A stretch of DNA of 64,000 nucleotides, taken from the NCBI RefSeq assembly GCF_011189575.1, contig NZ_PUJW01000016.1:1-64000 (forward strand), in the 5' to 3' direction. Both the position numbers and the translations under genes were made by a program. A model generated the notes under the pieces. It did no database searches. It had not been told where the DNA came from and worked only from the letters and a program-made list of their open reading frames with translations. This document shows positions 36,468 to 45,401 of this stretch, piece by piece (position 1 is the stretch's first letter; each line of letters begins with the position of its first letter). Source of the stretch: Photorhabdus cinerea. Lineage in GTDB: Bacteria; Pseudomonadota; Gammaproteobacteria; Enterobacterales; Enterobacteriaceae.

Positions 36468-37573
36468 AATCACGAGCCGCTGTTGCATTTGGACCAAATC
36501 AACCCCTTGAAATCGTTGAAATCGATATCTCCCCGCCTCAGGCCGGTGAAGTACTGGTAAAAATCAGCCATACCGGTGTGTGTCACACGGATGCCTTCAC
36601 CCTGTCAGGGGATGATCCGGAAGGCGTTTTTCCTGTCATACTTGGACATGAAGGCGCGGGTGTTGTCGTTGAGGTTGGCGAAGGCGTCACCAGCGTCAAA
36701 CCCGGTGATCACGTTATCCCTCTTTATACCGCGGAATGCGGAGAGTGCCTGTTCTGTAAATCAGGAAAAACCAACCTGTGTGTGGCCGTGCGGGCAACTC
36801 AGGGGAAAGGTGTCATGCCAAATGGCACAACCCGTTTTTCCTACAAAGGGCAGCCTATTTATCATTATATGGGATGCTCCACATTCAGCGAATATACAGT
36901 CGTAGCCGAAGTATCACTGGCAAAAATCAATCCGGAAGCAAACCACGAAAAAGTATGTCTACTGGGCTGCGGTGTCACTACCGGTATTGGTGCAGTGCAC
37001 AATACTGCTAAAGTGCAACCCGGTGATTCTGTCGCCATCTTTGGACTCGGCGGCATTGGCCTTGCCGTGATCCAAGGCGCTCGTCAGGCAAAAGCGGGCA
37101 GGATCATTGCCATCGATACAAATCCAGCAAAATTTGAGCTGGCCAGACAGTTCGGTGCAACCGACTGCCTGAATCCGAATGATTACGACAAACCTATTCA
37201 GCAGATCATTATCGAGATGACGGAATGGGGAGTGGATCATACCTTCGAGTGTATTGGTAATGTCAATGTCATGCGTGCCGCGCTCGAAAGTGCACACCGT
37301 GGCTGGGGGCAATCAGTAATTATTGGTGTGGCCGGTGCAAGACAAGAAATCTCAACTCGCCCATTCCAACTAGTCACTGGCCGTTCATGGCGAGGCACCG
37401 CCTTTGGCGGTGTTAAAGGCCGCAGTCAATTGCCTAAAATGGTGGAAGAGGCAATGAAAGGTGAAATTGAATTAAAACCTTTTGTTACTCACACTTTGCC
37501 GCTCGAACGCATCAATGAAGCATTCGATTTGATGCATGAGGGAAAATCTATTCGTACAGTCATCCATTACTAA
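36464..37573 (+). CDS. frmA: S-(hydroxymethyl)glutathione dehydrogenase / class III alcohol dehydrogenase
   Basis: Zinc- and NAD-dependent enzyme that oxidises S-hydroxymethylglutathione in glutathione-dependent formaldehyde detoxification. Catalytic zinc ligands: Cys in TGVCHTDAFTLSG (about 39), His in LGHEGAGVV and a later Cys in LLGCGVTTGIGAV. Structural zinc Cys4: ECGECLFCKSGKTNLC. Rossmann motif: IFGLGGIGLAVIQGA. It has 369 residues, as in E. coli FrmA. AAGGAA ribosome site present. The ATG overlaps the stop of the frmR relic. Confidence 0.95.
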   Translation: MKSRAAVAFGPNQPLEIVEIDISPPQAGEVLVKISHTGVCHTDAFTLSGDDPEGVFPVILGHEGAGVVVEVGEGVTSVKPGDHVIPLYTAECGECLFCKSGKTNLCVAVRATQGKGVMPNGTTRFSYKGQPIYHYMGCSTFSEYTVVAEVSLAKINPEANHEKVCLLGCGVTTGIGAVHNTAKVQPGDSVAIFGLGGIGLAVIQGARQAKAGRIIAIDTNPAKFELARQFGATDCLNPNDYDKPIQQIIIEMTEWGVDHTFECIGNVNVMRAALESAHRGWGQSVIIGVAGARQEISTRPFQLVTGRSWRGTAFGGVKGRSQLPKMVEEAMKGEIELKPFVTHTLPLERINEAFDLMHEGKSIRTVIHY

Positions 37574-37587
37574 GCCGTTTTGCAGAA

Positions 37588-37621
37588 GTTAAAAACCGTA
37601 CTGTAACAGACGGTTTTTAAC
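37588..37621 (+). terminator. hairpin between frmA and frmB
   Basis: GTTAAAAACCGT (37588-37599) and ACGGTTTTTAAC (37610-37621) form a perfect 12-bp stem with a 10-nt loop, and the second arm contains a T5. It could partly terminate or process the frmA-frmB transcript. Confidence 0.6.
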
Positions 37622-37663
37622 GTGAAATGAGTGAATCTGTCAGTTTTACAAAGAGGAAAAAGA

Positions 37664-38512
37664 ATGGAGAGGATTGAACGCCACGCTTGTTTTGGGGGAT
37701 GGCAGGATGTTTATCAGCACGAATCAGCTGTACTTGGCTGTACCATGAATTTTGCTGTCTACCTTCCTCCTCAAGCTGAACATCAGAAATTACCGGTACT
37801 GTACTGGCTCTCAGGCTTAACATGCAATGAGCAGAATTTCATCACTAAAGCCGGTGCTCAACGCCACGCTGCCGAACTGGGTATTATCCTTGTCGCCCCG
37901 GATACCAGCCCGCGCGGCGAAAAAATTGCGGATGATAACGCTTATGATTTGGGTCAGGGAGCCGGTTTTTACCTCAACGCAACGCAGGAACCTTGGGCGA
38001 CGCACTATCGCATGTACGATTATGTGGTGTCAGAGCTACCGGCACTGATCGAAACACACTTCCCGGCAACAACCGCTAGAGCCATCAGTGGTCACTCTAT
38101 GGGCGGTCATGGCGCACTGATGATCGCGCTACGCAATTCAGAGCGTTACCGCAGTGTATCGGCCTTTTCACCGATTGTTGCGCCCTCCCAAGTTCCTTGG
38201 GGAGAAAAAGCTTTTCGCGCTTATTTGGGCGAAGATCGTGACACATGGAAAGCCTATGATACAGTCGAGCTGCTCGCCAATAGCGCTGAACCATTGCATG
38301 TGTTAATTGATATCGGTACCGATGACCCATTTCTTGAAGAACAACTACGTCCTGAGCTGCTAAAAGATGTATGCGAAAGCACTAGACATTCCTATACACT
38401 GAACCTGCGTACCGGCTATGACCATAGCTACTATTTTGTTGCCAGTTTTATCAGCGAGCATATCGCGTATCATGCCAAGATATTGAAGGGAAATTGTTCT
38501 GGTAATCAATAA
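37664..38512 (+). CDS. frmB: S-formylglutathione hydrolase
   Basis: Serine esterase that hydrolyses S-formylglutathione to formate and glutathione, the step after FrmA. The nucleophile is in ISGHSMGGHGALMIAL (about 147-162); Asp in LIDIGTDDPFLEEQL and His in GYDHSYYFVASF complete the triad. The start is set at 37664 (MERIERHACFGGWQ, with AGAGGAA upstream), giving 282 residues (family about 277-280). Confidence 0.94.
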   Translation: MERIERHACFGGWQDVYQHESAVLGCTMNFAVYLPPQAEHQKLPVLYWLSGLTCNEQNFITKAGAQRHAAELGIILVAPDTSPRGEKIADDNAYDLGQGAGFYLNATQEPWATHYRMYDYVVSELPALIETHFPATTARAISGHSMGGHGALMIALRNSERYRSVSAFSPIVAPSQVPWGEKAFRAYLGEDRDTWKAYDTVELLANSAEPLHVLIDIGTDDPFLEEQLRPELLKDVCESTRHSYTLNLRTGYDHSYYFVASFISEHIAYHAKILKGNCSGNQ

Positions 38513-38609
38513 ATCGCATATGAATCTATTAATATTTTTACGATAGAGAGTACCAAAACCATTTGGGGCTATTCACTAAATTTAGTAAAGGGCAATCCTG
38601 TAGAGTAAA

Positions 38610-38689
38610 CCGCTGGTTTAAAGTCATCTCCCCAGCGGCTTCTCATCAAACCGTGCATCACGGCTGCGTATTTTCGCACTCCCACGCAG
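38610..38689. other. cluster of three consecutive hairpins
   Basis: Three stems follow each other: CCGCTGG/CCAGCGG (38610-38616, 38632-38638), CCGTG/CACGG (38651-38655, 38659-38663) and CTGCGT/ACGCAG (38664-38669, 38684-38689). The region is GC-richer than its surroundings, between frmB and ssb. It resembles the structured end of a mobile RNA-type element, possibly a group II intron fragment, but the identity is not established. Confidence 0.45.
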
Positions 38690-38729
38690 ATATGATAACA
38701 AATTGTTTTATAAAGAAAAAAGTCGAACT

Positions 38730-39263
38730 CTAGAACGGAATATCATCATCAAAATCCACTGGCAGCTCATTGCTCTGTGGAGCAAAGGATTGAGCTGGAC
38801 GAGAAGTAGCACCGCCACCGCTGAACTGCTGAGATTGTTGTGGCTGTGATTGTGGCTGCTGTGGCTGTCCCCAACTTCCCCCTTGTGGTTGCCCCTCCTG
38901 GAAATTACCACCAGCACGGCCACCCAACATTTGCATGGTACCACCCATGTTTACCACTACTTCAGTGGTGTAACGATCCTGGCCGTTCTGATCCTGCCAT
39001 TTGCGAGTTTGCAGGGAACCTTCAATATAAACCTGCGAGCCTTTACGCAGATATTCACCCGCAACTTCTGCCAGTTTGCCGAATAAAACCACCCGGTGCC
39101 ATTCAGTCTTCTCTTTCATCTCGCCGGTTTGTTTATCGCGCCAGCTTTCAGAAGTCGCCAGAGTAATGTTGGTAACTGCGCCACCGTTTGGCATGTAGCG
39201 GACTTCAGGGTCCTGCCCCAGGTTACCAATTAAAATAACTTTATTTATGCCTCTGCTGGCCAT
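38730..39263 (-). CDS. ssb: single-stranded DNA-binding protein SSB
   Basis: Tetrameric OB-fold protein that coats single-stranded DNA and recruits repair and replication partners. The OB domain (ASRGINKVILIGNLGQDPEVRYMPNGG to about residue 112) is followed by a Gln/Gly/Pro-rich linker and the acidic tip DFDDDIPF. The start at 39263 (MASRGINK) gives 177 residues (E. coli 178). It is divergent from uvrA as in E. coli. Confidence 0.97.
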   Translation of the reverse strand: MASRGINKVILIGNLGQDPEVRYMPNGGAVTNITLATSESWRDKQTGEMKEKTEWHRVVLFGKLAEVAGEYLRKGSQVYIEGSLQTRKWQDQNGQDRYTTEVVVNMGGTMQMLGGRAGGNFQEGQPQGGSWGQPQQPQSQPQQSQQFSGGGATSRPAQSFAPQSNELPVDFDDDIPF

Positions 39264-39414
39264 TTGGGAATACTCCTGATGAAATGAATTTCTACAATTA
39301 TTAAGCAACGCAGTTTAACATGCGACGCTAAAAATGAAACGTAACCGCTTTAGAGCGAACTTTGCGAAGCTTACCGTACTTTCATACTGTACTTATTACA
39401 TTATTTCACTTAAA

Positions 39415-39434
39415 TACTGTATGTCTAATCAGTC
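39415..39434. promoter_or_regulatory. LexA (SOS) box between ssb and uvrA
   Basis: TACTGTATGTCTAATCAGTC contains CTG-N10-CAG and a good left half-site. It lies in the ssb-uvrA divergent region, where E. coli has its SOS box. It is 190 bp from the uvrA ATG because an ERIC element is inserted in between. Confidence 0.8.
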
Positions 39435-39466
39435 AACTCTGTGTAATAATAACTCACTTATTATTA

Positions 39467-39593
39467 TATACCCTATGAATTTCAAGATGCATCGCGGCGG
39501 CAAGGGAGTGAATCCCCGGGAGCATAGCAAACTATGTGACCGGGGTGAGCGAGTGCAGCCAACAAAGAGGCAACTTGAAAGATGACGGGTATA
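39467..39593 (+). repeat. ERIC-type intergenic repeat, copy 3 (in the uvrA leader)
   Basis: 127-bp copy with ERIC core (GGGAGTGAATCCCCGGGAGC, GTGACCGGGGTGAGCG) and TATACCC/GGGTATA ends. It lies between the SOS box and the uvrA start, 30 bp before the ATG. If the uvrA promoter is at the SOS box, the uvrA mRNA leader contains the ERIC hairpin. Confidence 0.9.
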
Positions 39594-39623
39594 TGCACGT
39601 ATGAATAATCCGGGAAATAGTTC

Positions 39624-42458
39624 ATGGATAACATCGAAGTTCGGGGCGCACGCACCCATAATCTCAAAAATATCAATCTGATAATTCCCCGAGACAAGCT
39701 GATCGTTATCACGGGTTTGTCCGGCTCAGGTAAGTCTTCTCTAGCATTTGACACCCTTTATGCAGAAGGACAGCGCCGTTATGTTGAATCGCTTTCAGCT
39801 TATGCGCGCCAGTTTCTGTCACTGATGGAGAAACCTGATGTTGACCATATCGAAGGGTTATCCCCGGCCATTTCCATTGAGCAAAAATCCACTTCCCACA
39901 ATCCACGTTCAACCGTGGGGACAATTACCGAAATTCATGATTATCTACGTTTGCTGTTTGCCCGCGTAGGTGAACCACGTTGCCCCGATCACGATATTCC
40001 ATTGACAGCTCAGACTGTTAGCCAAATGGTAGATAATGTATTAGCACTGCCGGAAGGTAATCGCTTAATGCTGCTAGCACCAATTGTAAAAGAGCGCAAA
40101 GGCGAACACACGAAATTACTGGATAATCTGGCAGCACAAGGTTATATCCGCGCCCGTATTGATGGTGAAGTCTGTGATTTATCCGATCCACCAAAACTGG
40201 AATTACAGAAGAAACACTCCATTGAAGTGGTCATTGATCGTTTTAAAGTTCGCGCCGATCTGGCGCAACGTCTGGCGGAATCTTTTGAAACCGCTCTGGA
40301 GCTTTCAGGCGGTACAGCCATTGTCGCCGATATGGATAACGCTCAGGCTGAAGAGCTGATTTTCTCCGCCAACTTTGCGTGTCCGACATGTGGCTACAGC
40401 ATGAGTGAGCTGGAACCTCGCCTGTTCTCTTTTAACAACCCAGCCGGCGCTTGCCCAACTTGTGATGGTTTAGGCATTCAGCAATTTTTCGATCCTGACA
40501 GAGTGATTCAGAATGGTGATATCTCCCTCGCCGGTGGGGCAATTCGTGGCTGGGATCGCCGTAATTTCTACTATTTCCAGATGCTATGTTCACTGGCAGA
40601 ACATTATAAATTCGATATTGAAGCACCTTTCAACTCCCTGAGCAGCAGTATTCAGAAAGTGGTGTTGTACGGTTCCGGTAAACAATCTATCGAATTTAAA
40701 TACATCAATGACCGTGGCGACACCACAGTACGCAACCATCCGTTCGAGGGTGTACTGCATAATATGGAACGCCGCTATAAAGAAACGGAATCCATTGCTG
40801 TTCGTGAAGAGCTGGCGAAATATATTAGTAATCGCTCATGTATCTCCTGCCACGGAACCCGCTTGCGCAAAGAAGCACGTTACGTATTTATCGAGAATAC
40901 AACCCTGCCGGAGATCTCAGATTTCAGTATCGGCCATGCGATGGACTTCTTCCAAAATATCAAACTCAGCGGTCAACGTGCACAAATTGCTGAGAAAGTA
41001 CTGAAAGAGATCCACGACCGTCTGAAATTTCTGGTTAATGTTGGTCTGAACTATCTGACACTCTCCCGTTCTGCCGAAACGCTGTCCGGTGGTGAAGCTC
41101 AACGTATCCGCCTTGCCAGCCAAATTGGTGCCGGTCTGGTGGGAGTGATGTATGTACTTGATGAACCTTCTATCGGATTGCATCAGCGGGATAATGAACG
41201 CTTGCTGGAGACACTGATTCACTTGCGCAACCTGGGAAATACCGTGATTGTGGTTGAACATGATGAAGATGCAATCCGCGCTGCCGACCATATCATTGAT
41301 ATCGGCCCCGGTGCTGGTGTGCATGGTGGCGAAATCGTCGCAGAAGGCACAGTTAAGGATATCATGGTGAGTAAAGATTCACTGACAGGTAAGTTCCTGA
41401 GTGGTGAGCGAGAAATTGCGATTCCAGAAAAGCGTATTCCGGCAGATCCGAAAAAGATGCTGAAACTGATTGGTGCCAAAGGTAATAACCTGAAAAATGT
41501 GATGTTCAATCTGCCTGTCGGGTTATTCACTTGTATTACCGGGGTTTCTGGCTCCGGTAAATCAACACTAATAAATGATACGCTGTTCCCCATTGCCCAA
41601 CGCCAATTGAATAGTGCGACCAATATCAATCCCGCTCCTTATGTTGATATTCAAGGGCTGGAATATTTCGATAAAGTGATTGATATTGACCAGAGCCCGA
41701 TTGGCCGAACTCCCCGCTCTAACCCGGCAACTTACACCGGCGTATTTACGCCAGTCCGTGAACTATTTTCTGGCGTACCGGAATCCCGCGCCCGCGGTTA
41801 TACACCTGGGCGATTCAGTTTTAACGTTAAAGGTGGACGCTGTGAAGCTTGTCAGGGTGATGGTGTGATTAAAGTAGAAATGCACTTCCTACCTGATATT
41901 TATGTCCCTTGCGATCAATGTAAAGGTAAGCGTTATAACCGTGAAACATTGGAAATAAAATATAAAGGCAAGAATATTAATGAAGTGCTGAATATGACTA
42001 TCGAAGAAGCTCGTGAGTTCTTTGATGCTGTTCCGGCTTTGGCTCGTAAACTGCAAACACTGATGGATGTTGGTCTTTCCTACATTCGTCTGGGGCAATC
42101 AGCAACAACATTGTCAGGTGGTGAAGCTCAACGAGTAAAACTGGCACGCGAGTTATCCAAACGCGGAACTGGACAGACATTGTATATTCTTGATGAACCA
42201 ACAACAGGTTTGCACTTTGCTGATATTCAGCAATTGCTGGTGGTTTTGCATCAGTTACGCGATCAAGGAAATACTATTGTAGTTATTGAGCACAACCTTG
42301 ATGTTATTAAAACCGCTGACTGGATCATTGATCTTGGCCCTGAAGGAGGTAGTGGCGGCGGTGAAATTCTGGTTTCTGGCCCCCCAGAAGAGGTAGCCGA
42401 ATGTGAAAAATCACATACCGCCCGTTTTCTAAAACCTATATTGCAGAAAAAAGCATAA
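39624..42458 (+). CDS. uvrA: excinuclease ABC subunit UvrA
   Basis: Damage-recognition ATPase of nucleotide excision repair. There are two ABC modules: Walker A GLSGSGKSSLAF (about 31-42) and GVSGSGKSTLIND (about 640-652), each with an LSGGEAQR signature. Zinc modules: CPTCGYSMSELEPRLFSFNN...CPTC and CEACQGDGVIKVEMHFLPDIYVPCDQCKG. It has 944 residues (E. coli 940). It is probably SOS-induced through the LexA box upstream. Confidence 0.97.
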   Translation: MDNIEVRGARTHNLKNINLIIPRDKLIVITGLSGSGKSSLAFDTLYAEGQRRYVESLSAYARQFLSLMEKPDVDHIEGLSPAISIEQKSTSHNPRSTVGTITEIHDYLRLLFARVGEPRCPDHDIPLTAQTVSQMVDNVLALPEGNRLMLLAPIVKERKGEHTKLLDNLAAQGYIRARIDGEVCDLSDPPKLELQKKHSIEVVIDRFKVRADLAQRLAESFETALELSGGTAIVADMDNAQAEELIFSANFACPTCGYSMSELEPRLFSFNNPAGACPTCDGLGIQQFFDPDRVIQNGDISLAGGAIRGWDRRNFYYFQMLCSLAEHYKFDIEAPFNSLSSSIQKVVLYGSGKQSIEFKYINDRGDTTVRNHPFEGVLHNMERRYKETESIAVREELAKYISNRSCISCHGTRLRKEARYVFIENTTLPEISDFSIGHAMDFFQNIKLSGQRAQIAEKVLKEIHDRLKFLVNVGLNYLTLSRSAETLSGGEAQRIRLASQIGAGLVGVMYVLDEPSIGLHQRDNERLLETLIHLRNLGNTVIVVEHDEDAIRAADHIIDIGPGAGVHGGEIVAEGTVKDIMVSKDSLTGKFLSGEREIAIPEKRIPADPKKMLKLIGAKGNNLKNVMFNLPVGLFTCITGVSGSGKSTLINDTLFPIAQRQLNSATNINPAPYVDIQGLEYFDKVIDIDQSPIGRTPRSNPATYTGVFTPVRELFSGVPESRARGYTPGRFSFNVKGGRCEACQGDGVIKVEMHFLPDIYVPCDQCKGKRYNRETLEIKYKGKNINEVLNMTIEEAREFFDAVPALARKLQTLMDVGLSYIRLGQSATTLSGGEAQRVKLARELSKRGTGQTLYILDEPTTGLHFADIQQLLVVLHQLRDQGNTIVVIEHNLDVIKTADWIIDLGPEGGSGGGEILVSGPPEEVAECEKSHTARFLKPILQKKA

Positions 42459-42467
42459 CGCGCAAGT

Positions 42468-42487
42468 AGGGGCTTAGTTAGGCCCCT
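42468..42487. terminator. hairpin between convergent uvrA and psuG
   Basis: AGGGGC (42468-42473) and GCCCCT (42482-42487) form a stem with an 8-nt loop, followed by CTATTT. It lies 10 bp after the uvrA stop and probably serves uvrA. Confidence 0.65.
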
Positions 42488-42506
42488 CTATTTCCTGGCA
42501 GGAACT

Positions 42507-43445
42507 TCACATATAGTTTTCCCAATAATGACAAGCAATTTTCGCCGCCAATTCAGCGTTATTGAGCACTAATTGAATATTAGAAGACCGGCTATTGCCG
42601 CCAGTCAACTCAGCCACTCTAGCTAACAAAAACGGCGTGCACTCTTTCCCATTCACTCCCTGTTCAATGGACTCACGTACCGCTTGCTCAATAGCAGCAT
42701 TAACCTCCTCTTCTGGCATGGCGTACTGCTCAGGGATCGGATTAGCAATCACTAATCCCCCCTGCAATCCAGTACGCCATTTTATCGCCATGACTTGGGC
42801 TATCTGTTCTGGGGAATCTAAACGAGCACTAACCGAAAATGGACTGGTACGGCAGAAAAACGCCGGCAAAGAGTGAGTCTGATAACCAATTAATGGTACA
42901 CCATGAGTCTCAAGATATTCTGTTGTCAAACCAAGATCCAGAATGGATTTAGCCCCGGCACAAACTACCGCAACACTGGTTTTAGCCAGTTCTTGCAAGT
43001 CGGCGGAAATATCAAAAGTATGTTCCGCCCCACGGTGCACACCACCAATACCGCCAGTAGCAAAAATTTTAATGCCCGCCATTTCAGCGATAATCATGGT
43101 AGAAGCAACCGTAGTCGCACCGTTTTTTCCAGCAGCGATAACAAAGGGTAAATCACGGCGACTGACTTTCGTCGCCTTATAACCTTCTCTACCTAAACGT
43201 TCTACTTCTTCATGTGACAACCCCGCTTTCATCCGCCCATTAATGACGGCTATCGTTGCGGGAACAGCTCCATTTTCCCTGACTTTCTGTTCAACCTGTA
43301 GTGCAACCTCCACATTTTGCGGATAAGGCATCCCTTGAGCAATAATCGTGGATTCAAACGCCACGACAGGTTGATTATTCGCTAAAGCCTCAGTAACTTC
43401 TGAAGAAATATCCAGATATTCATTTCCAATAGCATGATTTTTCAT
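42507..43445 (-). CDS. psuG: pseudouridine-5'-phosphate glycosidase PsuG
   Basis: Cleaves the C-C glycosidic bond of pseudouridine-5'-phosphate to uracil and ribose-5-phosphate. VVAFESTIIAQGMPYPQN carries the metal/catalytic Glu; KATKVSRRDLPF and CAGAKSILDLGLTTEYLETHGVPLIGYQT are PsuG signatures, with the catalytic Lys in the latter. It has 312 residues, as in E. coli YeiN. Its ATG overlaps the psuK stop (ATGA), so the two are translationally coupled. Confidence 0.94.
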   Translation of the reverse strand: MKNHAIGNEYLDISSEVTEALANNQPVVAFESTIIAQGMPYPQNVEVALQVEQKVRENGAVPATIAVINGRMKAGLSHEEVERLGREGYKATKVSRRDLPFVIAAGKNGATTVASTMIIAEMAGIKIFATGGIGGVHRGAEHTFDISADLQELAKTSVAVVCAGAKSILDLGLTTEYLETHGVPLIGYQTHSLPAFFCRTSPFSVSARLDSPEQIAQVMAIKWRTGLQGGLVIANPIPEQYAMPEEEVNAAIEQAVRESIEQGVNGKECTPFLLARVAELTGGNSRSSNIQLVLNNAELAAKIACHYWENYM

Positions 43446-44533
43446 GATTGTAATTCCAAAAGTTTTTGAACACTGCCATTCGACAGATTTGGATTATTGG
43501 TAAATTCACAAGAGAGCGTTAACGCAGAACATCCTTGAGCAAAGCGAACACTCTCAGCCAGCGTCATATCCTCCAGCCAGCAACTCACCAGCCCGGCCAT
43601 CATGGCGTCGCCGGCACCTGTTACATTGACAATCTTGCTATTAATGGGACGCGACCAGCCAGCCACGCCGTCTTTTTCGCTGAAATAGGCACCCTCCACG
43701 CCCATACTGAGTACCAACCGCTGCACGCCCTGATCATGAAACCATTGTGCTACACCAGGAACATCAGAAAGTTGGGTTATTTTCATACCACTAAGCACCT
43801 CCGCTTCCAGGCGATTAGGCTTTAAGATGTGGATATAGGAAAGCCAATTTTTAATTTTAGGTGCTTTAAATGCAGATACCGGATCGACAAATACAGGGAC
43901 TGTTCCGGCATTGGTAAACAGCCAGGTCAAGGCTTCTTCGGATAAATTGCAATCAACAACCAGTACACCAGCATGCTGAATAAGATCACAATTATCCACC
44001 AACAACGATGGTGTCAGTTTTTCCAGAATATGCATGTCGTTAATGGCAACTAACATCTCGCCATTGTCATCTAATAAAGAAATATAAGTTGAGGTATTCT
44101 CACCATGAAGCTTATAGCAATGATCGATGTTAACACCTGCACGTTTGGCTAAATCCAATAAAGTACTACCATAGAAATCATCACCAACAACAGAAATAAG
44201 ATGACATTCTTTACCTAACAACGCGATATTTTGGGCAATATTTCTCCCTACACCGCCAGGTGCACACTTTACTTTTCCCGGGTTAGAATCTTCATAAATT
44301 AATTTAGAAGATGCATAACCACAGACATCCATATTAATAGAGCCAACCACCACCACATAATTGTGATCAGACAAAATATAACCTTTCCCCTTTATATAGC
44401 CCTTATTCATTAAATTCATAATGTGACCCGCGACACCAGAGCGGCTTATCCCTAAAATATTGGCAATTTCCTGCTGTAGGATCAACGGATCTTGTCTCAG
44501 AAGATACAATATTTGTTTTTCCCGGTTCGTCAT
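43442..44533 (-). CDS. psuK: pseudouridine kinase PsuK with N-terminal helix-turn-helix
   Basis: PfkB-family sugar kinase phosphorylating pseudouridine for PsuG. An N-terminal winged helix-turn-helix (REKQILYLLRQDPLILQQEIANILGISRSGVAGHIMNL, about 3-41) precedes the kinase domain. Kinase motifs are GGVGRNIAQNIALLG and NVTGAGDAMMAGLVSC with the catalytic Asp. The start is taken at ATG 44533 (363 residues); the frame also offers a TTG at 44587. Such HTH-kinase fusions may sense their own substrate and regulate the operon, an inference. The pseudouridine transporter gene psuT is not adjacent. Confidence 0.88.
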   Translation of the reverse strand: MTNREKQILYLLRQDPLILQQEIANILGISRSGVAGHIMNLMNKGYIKGKGYILSDHNYVVVVGSINMDVCGYASSKLIYEDSNPGKVKCAPGGVGRNIAQNIALLGKECHLISVVGDDFYGSTLLDLAKRAGVNIDHCYKLHGENTSTYISLLDDNGEMLVAINDMHILEKLTPSLLVDNCDLIQHAGVLVVDCNLSEEALTWLFTNAGTVPVFVDPVSAFKAPKIKNWLSYIHILKPNRLEAEVLSGMKITQLSDVPGVAQWFHDQGVQRLVLSMGVEGAYFSEKDGVAGWSRPINSKIVNVTGAGDAMMAGLVSCWLEDMTLAESVRFAQGCSALTLSCEFTNNPNLSNGSVQKLLELQS

Positions 44534-44797
44534 TTTTAGGCACTTGTTTGTTTCTAAACATACGTTTGTTTTATGCGTGAAACGCAAAACAGTAAAGAAG
44601 ATTTTTCACTTTATAACGAAGTTGGGAGAGTGATCGTAAGAATGGGTTGCTGAGTTTTCAGTCCTATTTTATGTGATAACCATCAAGTTAAATCCTGCTA
44701 AAAAACATTTTTACCAATACATTGATAATTAGTCAGTGTTTCACTTTAAAAATAGATCTTATAAAACAAAGAAATAAGAAAATTCTTATCGAATATT

Positions 44798-44860
44798 AAC
44801 ACGTGTTTGGGTATACCTTGAAATAGTCAGAATCAACTTTTACCACTGAAACACGTTTCA
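44798..44860. promoter_or_regulatory. two short palindromes upstream of psuK
   Basis: AACACGTGTT (44798-44807, perfect) and TGAAACACGTTTCA (44847-44860, TGAAAC-N2-GTTTCA) lie 265-330 bp before the psuK start. They could be operators for psuK or for an extinct neighbour. No factor can be named. Confidence 0.35.
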
Positions 44861-44963
44861 TGAGAAAATGATCTATTTCACAATAAATAGGGATAGCCGG
44901 AGCATTATCAAATAGTAAGATTATTAGATAAGACAGTTATCCTGTAACCATAATAATCAGAAA

Positions 44964-45005
44964 TTATCGTTTACCTCGGTAAGTAAATTCAAGAAAATAA
45001 CTATA
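44964..45005 (-). pseudogene. 3'-terminal scrap of a second colicin E3-type immunity gene
   Basis: Fourteen codons ending in TAA encode YSYFLEFTYRGKR, parallel to the tail of the neighbouring immunity pseudogene (YDYFVGFSYRDKW) and to the ImmE3 C-terminus. The flanking DNA is also similar (TTACCTCGGTAAG against TTATCTCGGTAAG). Upstream sequence no longer reads as immunity protein. It suggests that a tandem immunity array once existed here. Confidence 0.5.
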
Positions 45006-45139
45006 CAAGTATATTCGTCATTACCATTAAGAGTAGTACATAAAAGAACTGAATTCTATGACGCATAGAACTCAGATCTTGTTATCTATATGATTTTTTT
45101 GACAATTTATGTTAGCAAGGTTTAAGTCAGAACAAATAA

Positions 45140-45393
45140 TTACCATTTATCTCGGTAAGAGAATCCAACAAAATAATCATATTTTTTAAGTCAACATGAT
45201 GAATAAAATAAGGCTGAATAGCTTGAATCCATCCATCTCGTACCTCAAAAACGCCTTGATTAATTGTCTAATCAATCTCTAAATCCAGTTTTTCAATAAT
45301 AGAACCATCATCATCAAAATCCTTTGAATTTTCTTTCCCTGCAAGATAATCTGTTTTTTTATTAAACCACTCGAGTCTTAACTTTAATCCCAT
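45140..45393 (-). pseudogene. colicin E3/cloacin-type immunity protein, degenerate
   Basis: Starting at ATG 45393 with a GAGGT ribosome site, the frame reads MGLKLRLEWFNKKTDYL, then KDFDDDGSIIEKLDLEID and a TAG (45268-45270). Reading on in the same frame gives TINQGVFEVRDGWIQAIQPYFIHHVDL. After a one-base loss in an A-run (about 45182-45187) it continues as YDYFVGFSYRDKW and TAA (45140-45142). Together this aligns end to end with ImmE3 (MGLKLDLTWFDKSTEDF... to ...YFVSFDYRDGDW). Two lesions, one nonsense and one frameshift, mark it as dead. It follows the toxin relic by 8 bp, the usual colicin spacing. Confidence 0.8.
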
Positions 45394-45401
45394 TTTCTAC
45401 C

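Noticed and set aside
39334..39585. 83-residue frame across the ssb-uvrA control region
   Set aside because: It runs through the SOS box and the ERIC element; this is a repeat-derived frame, not a gene.
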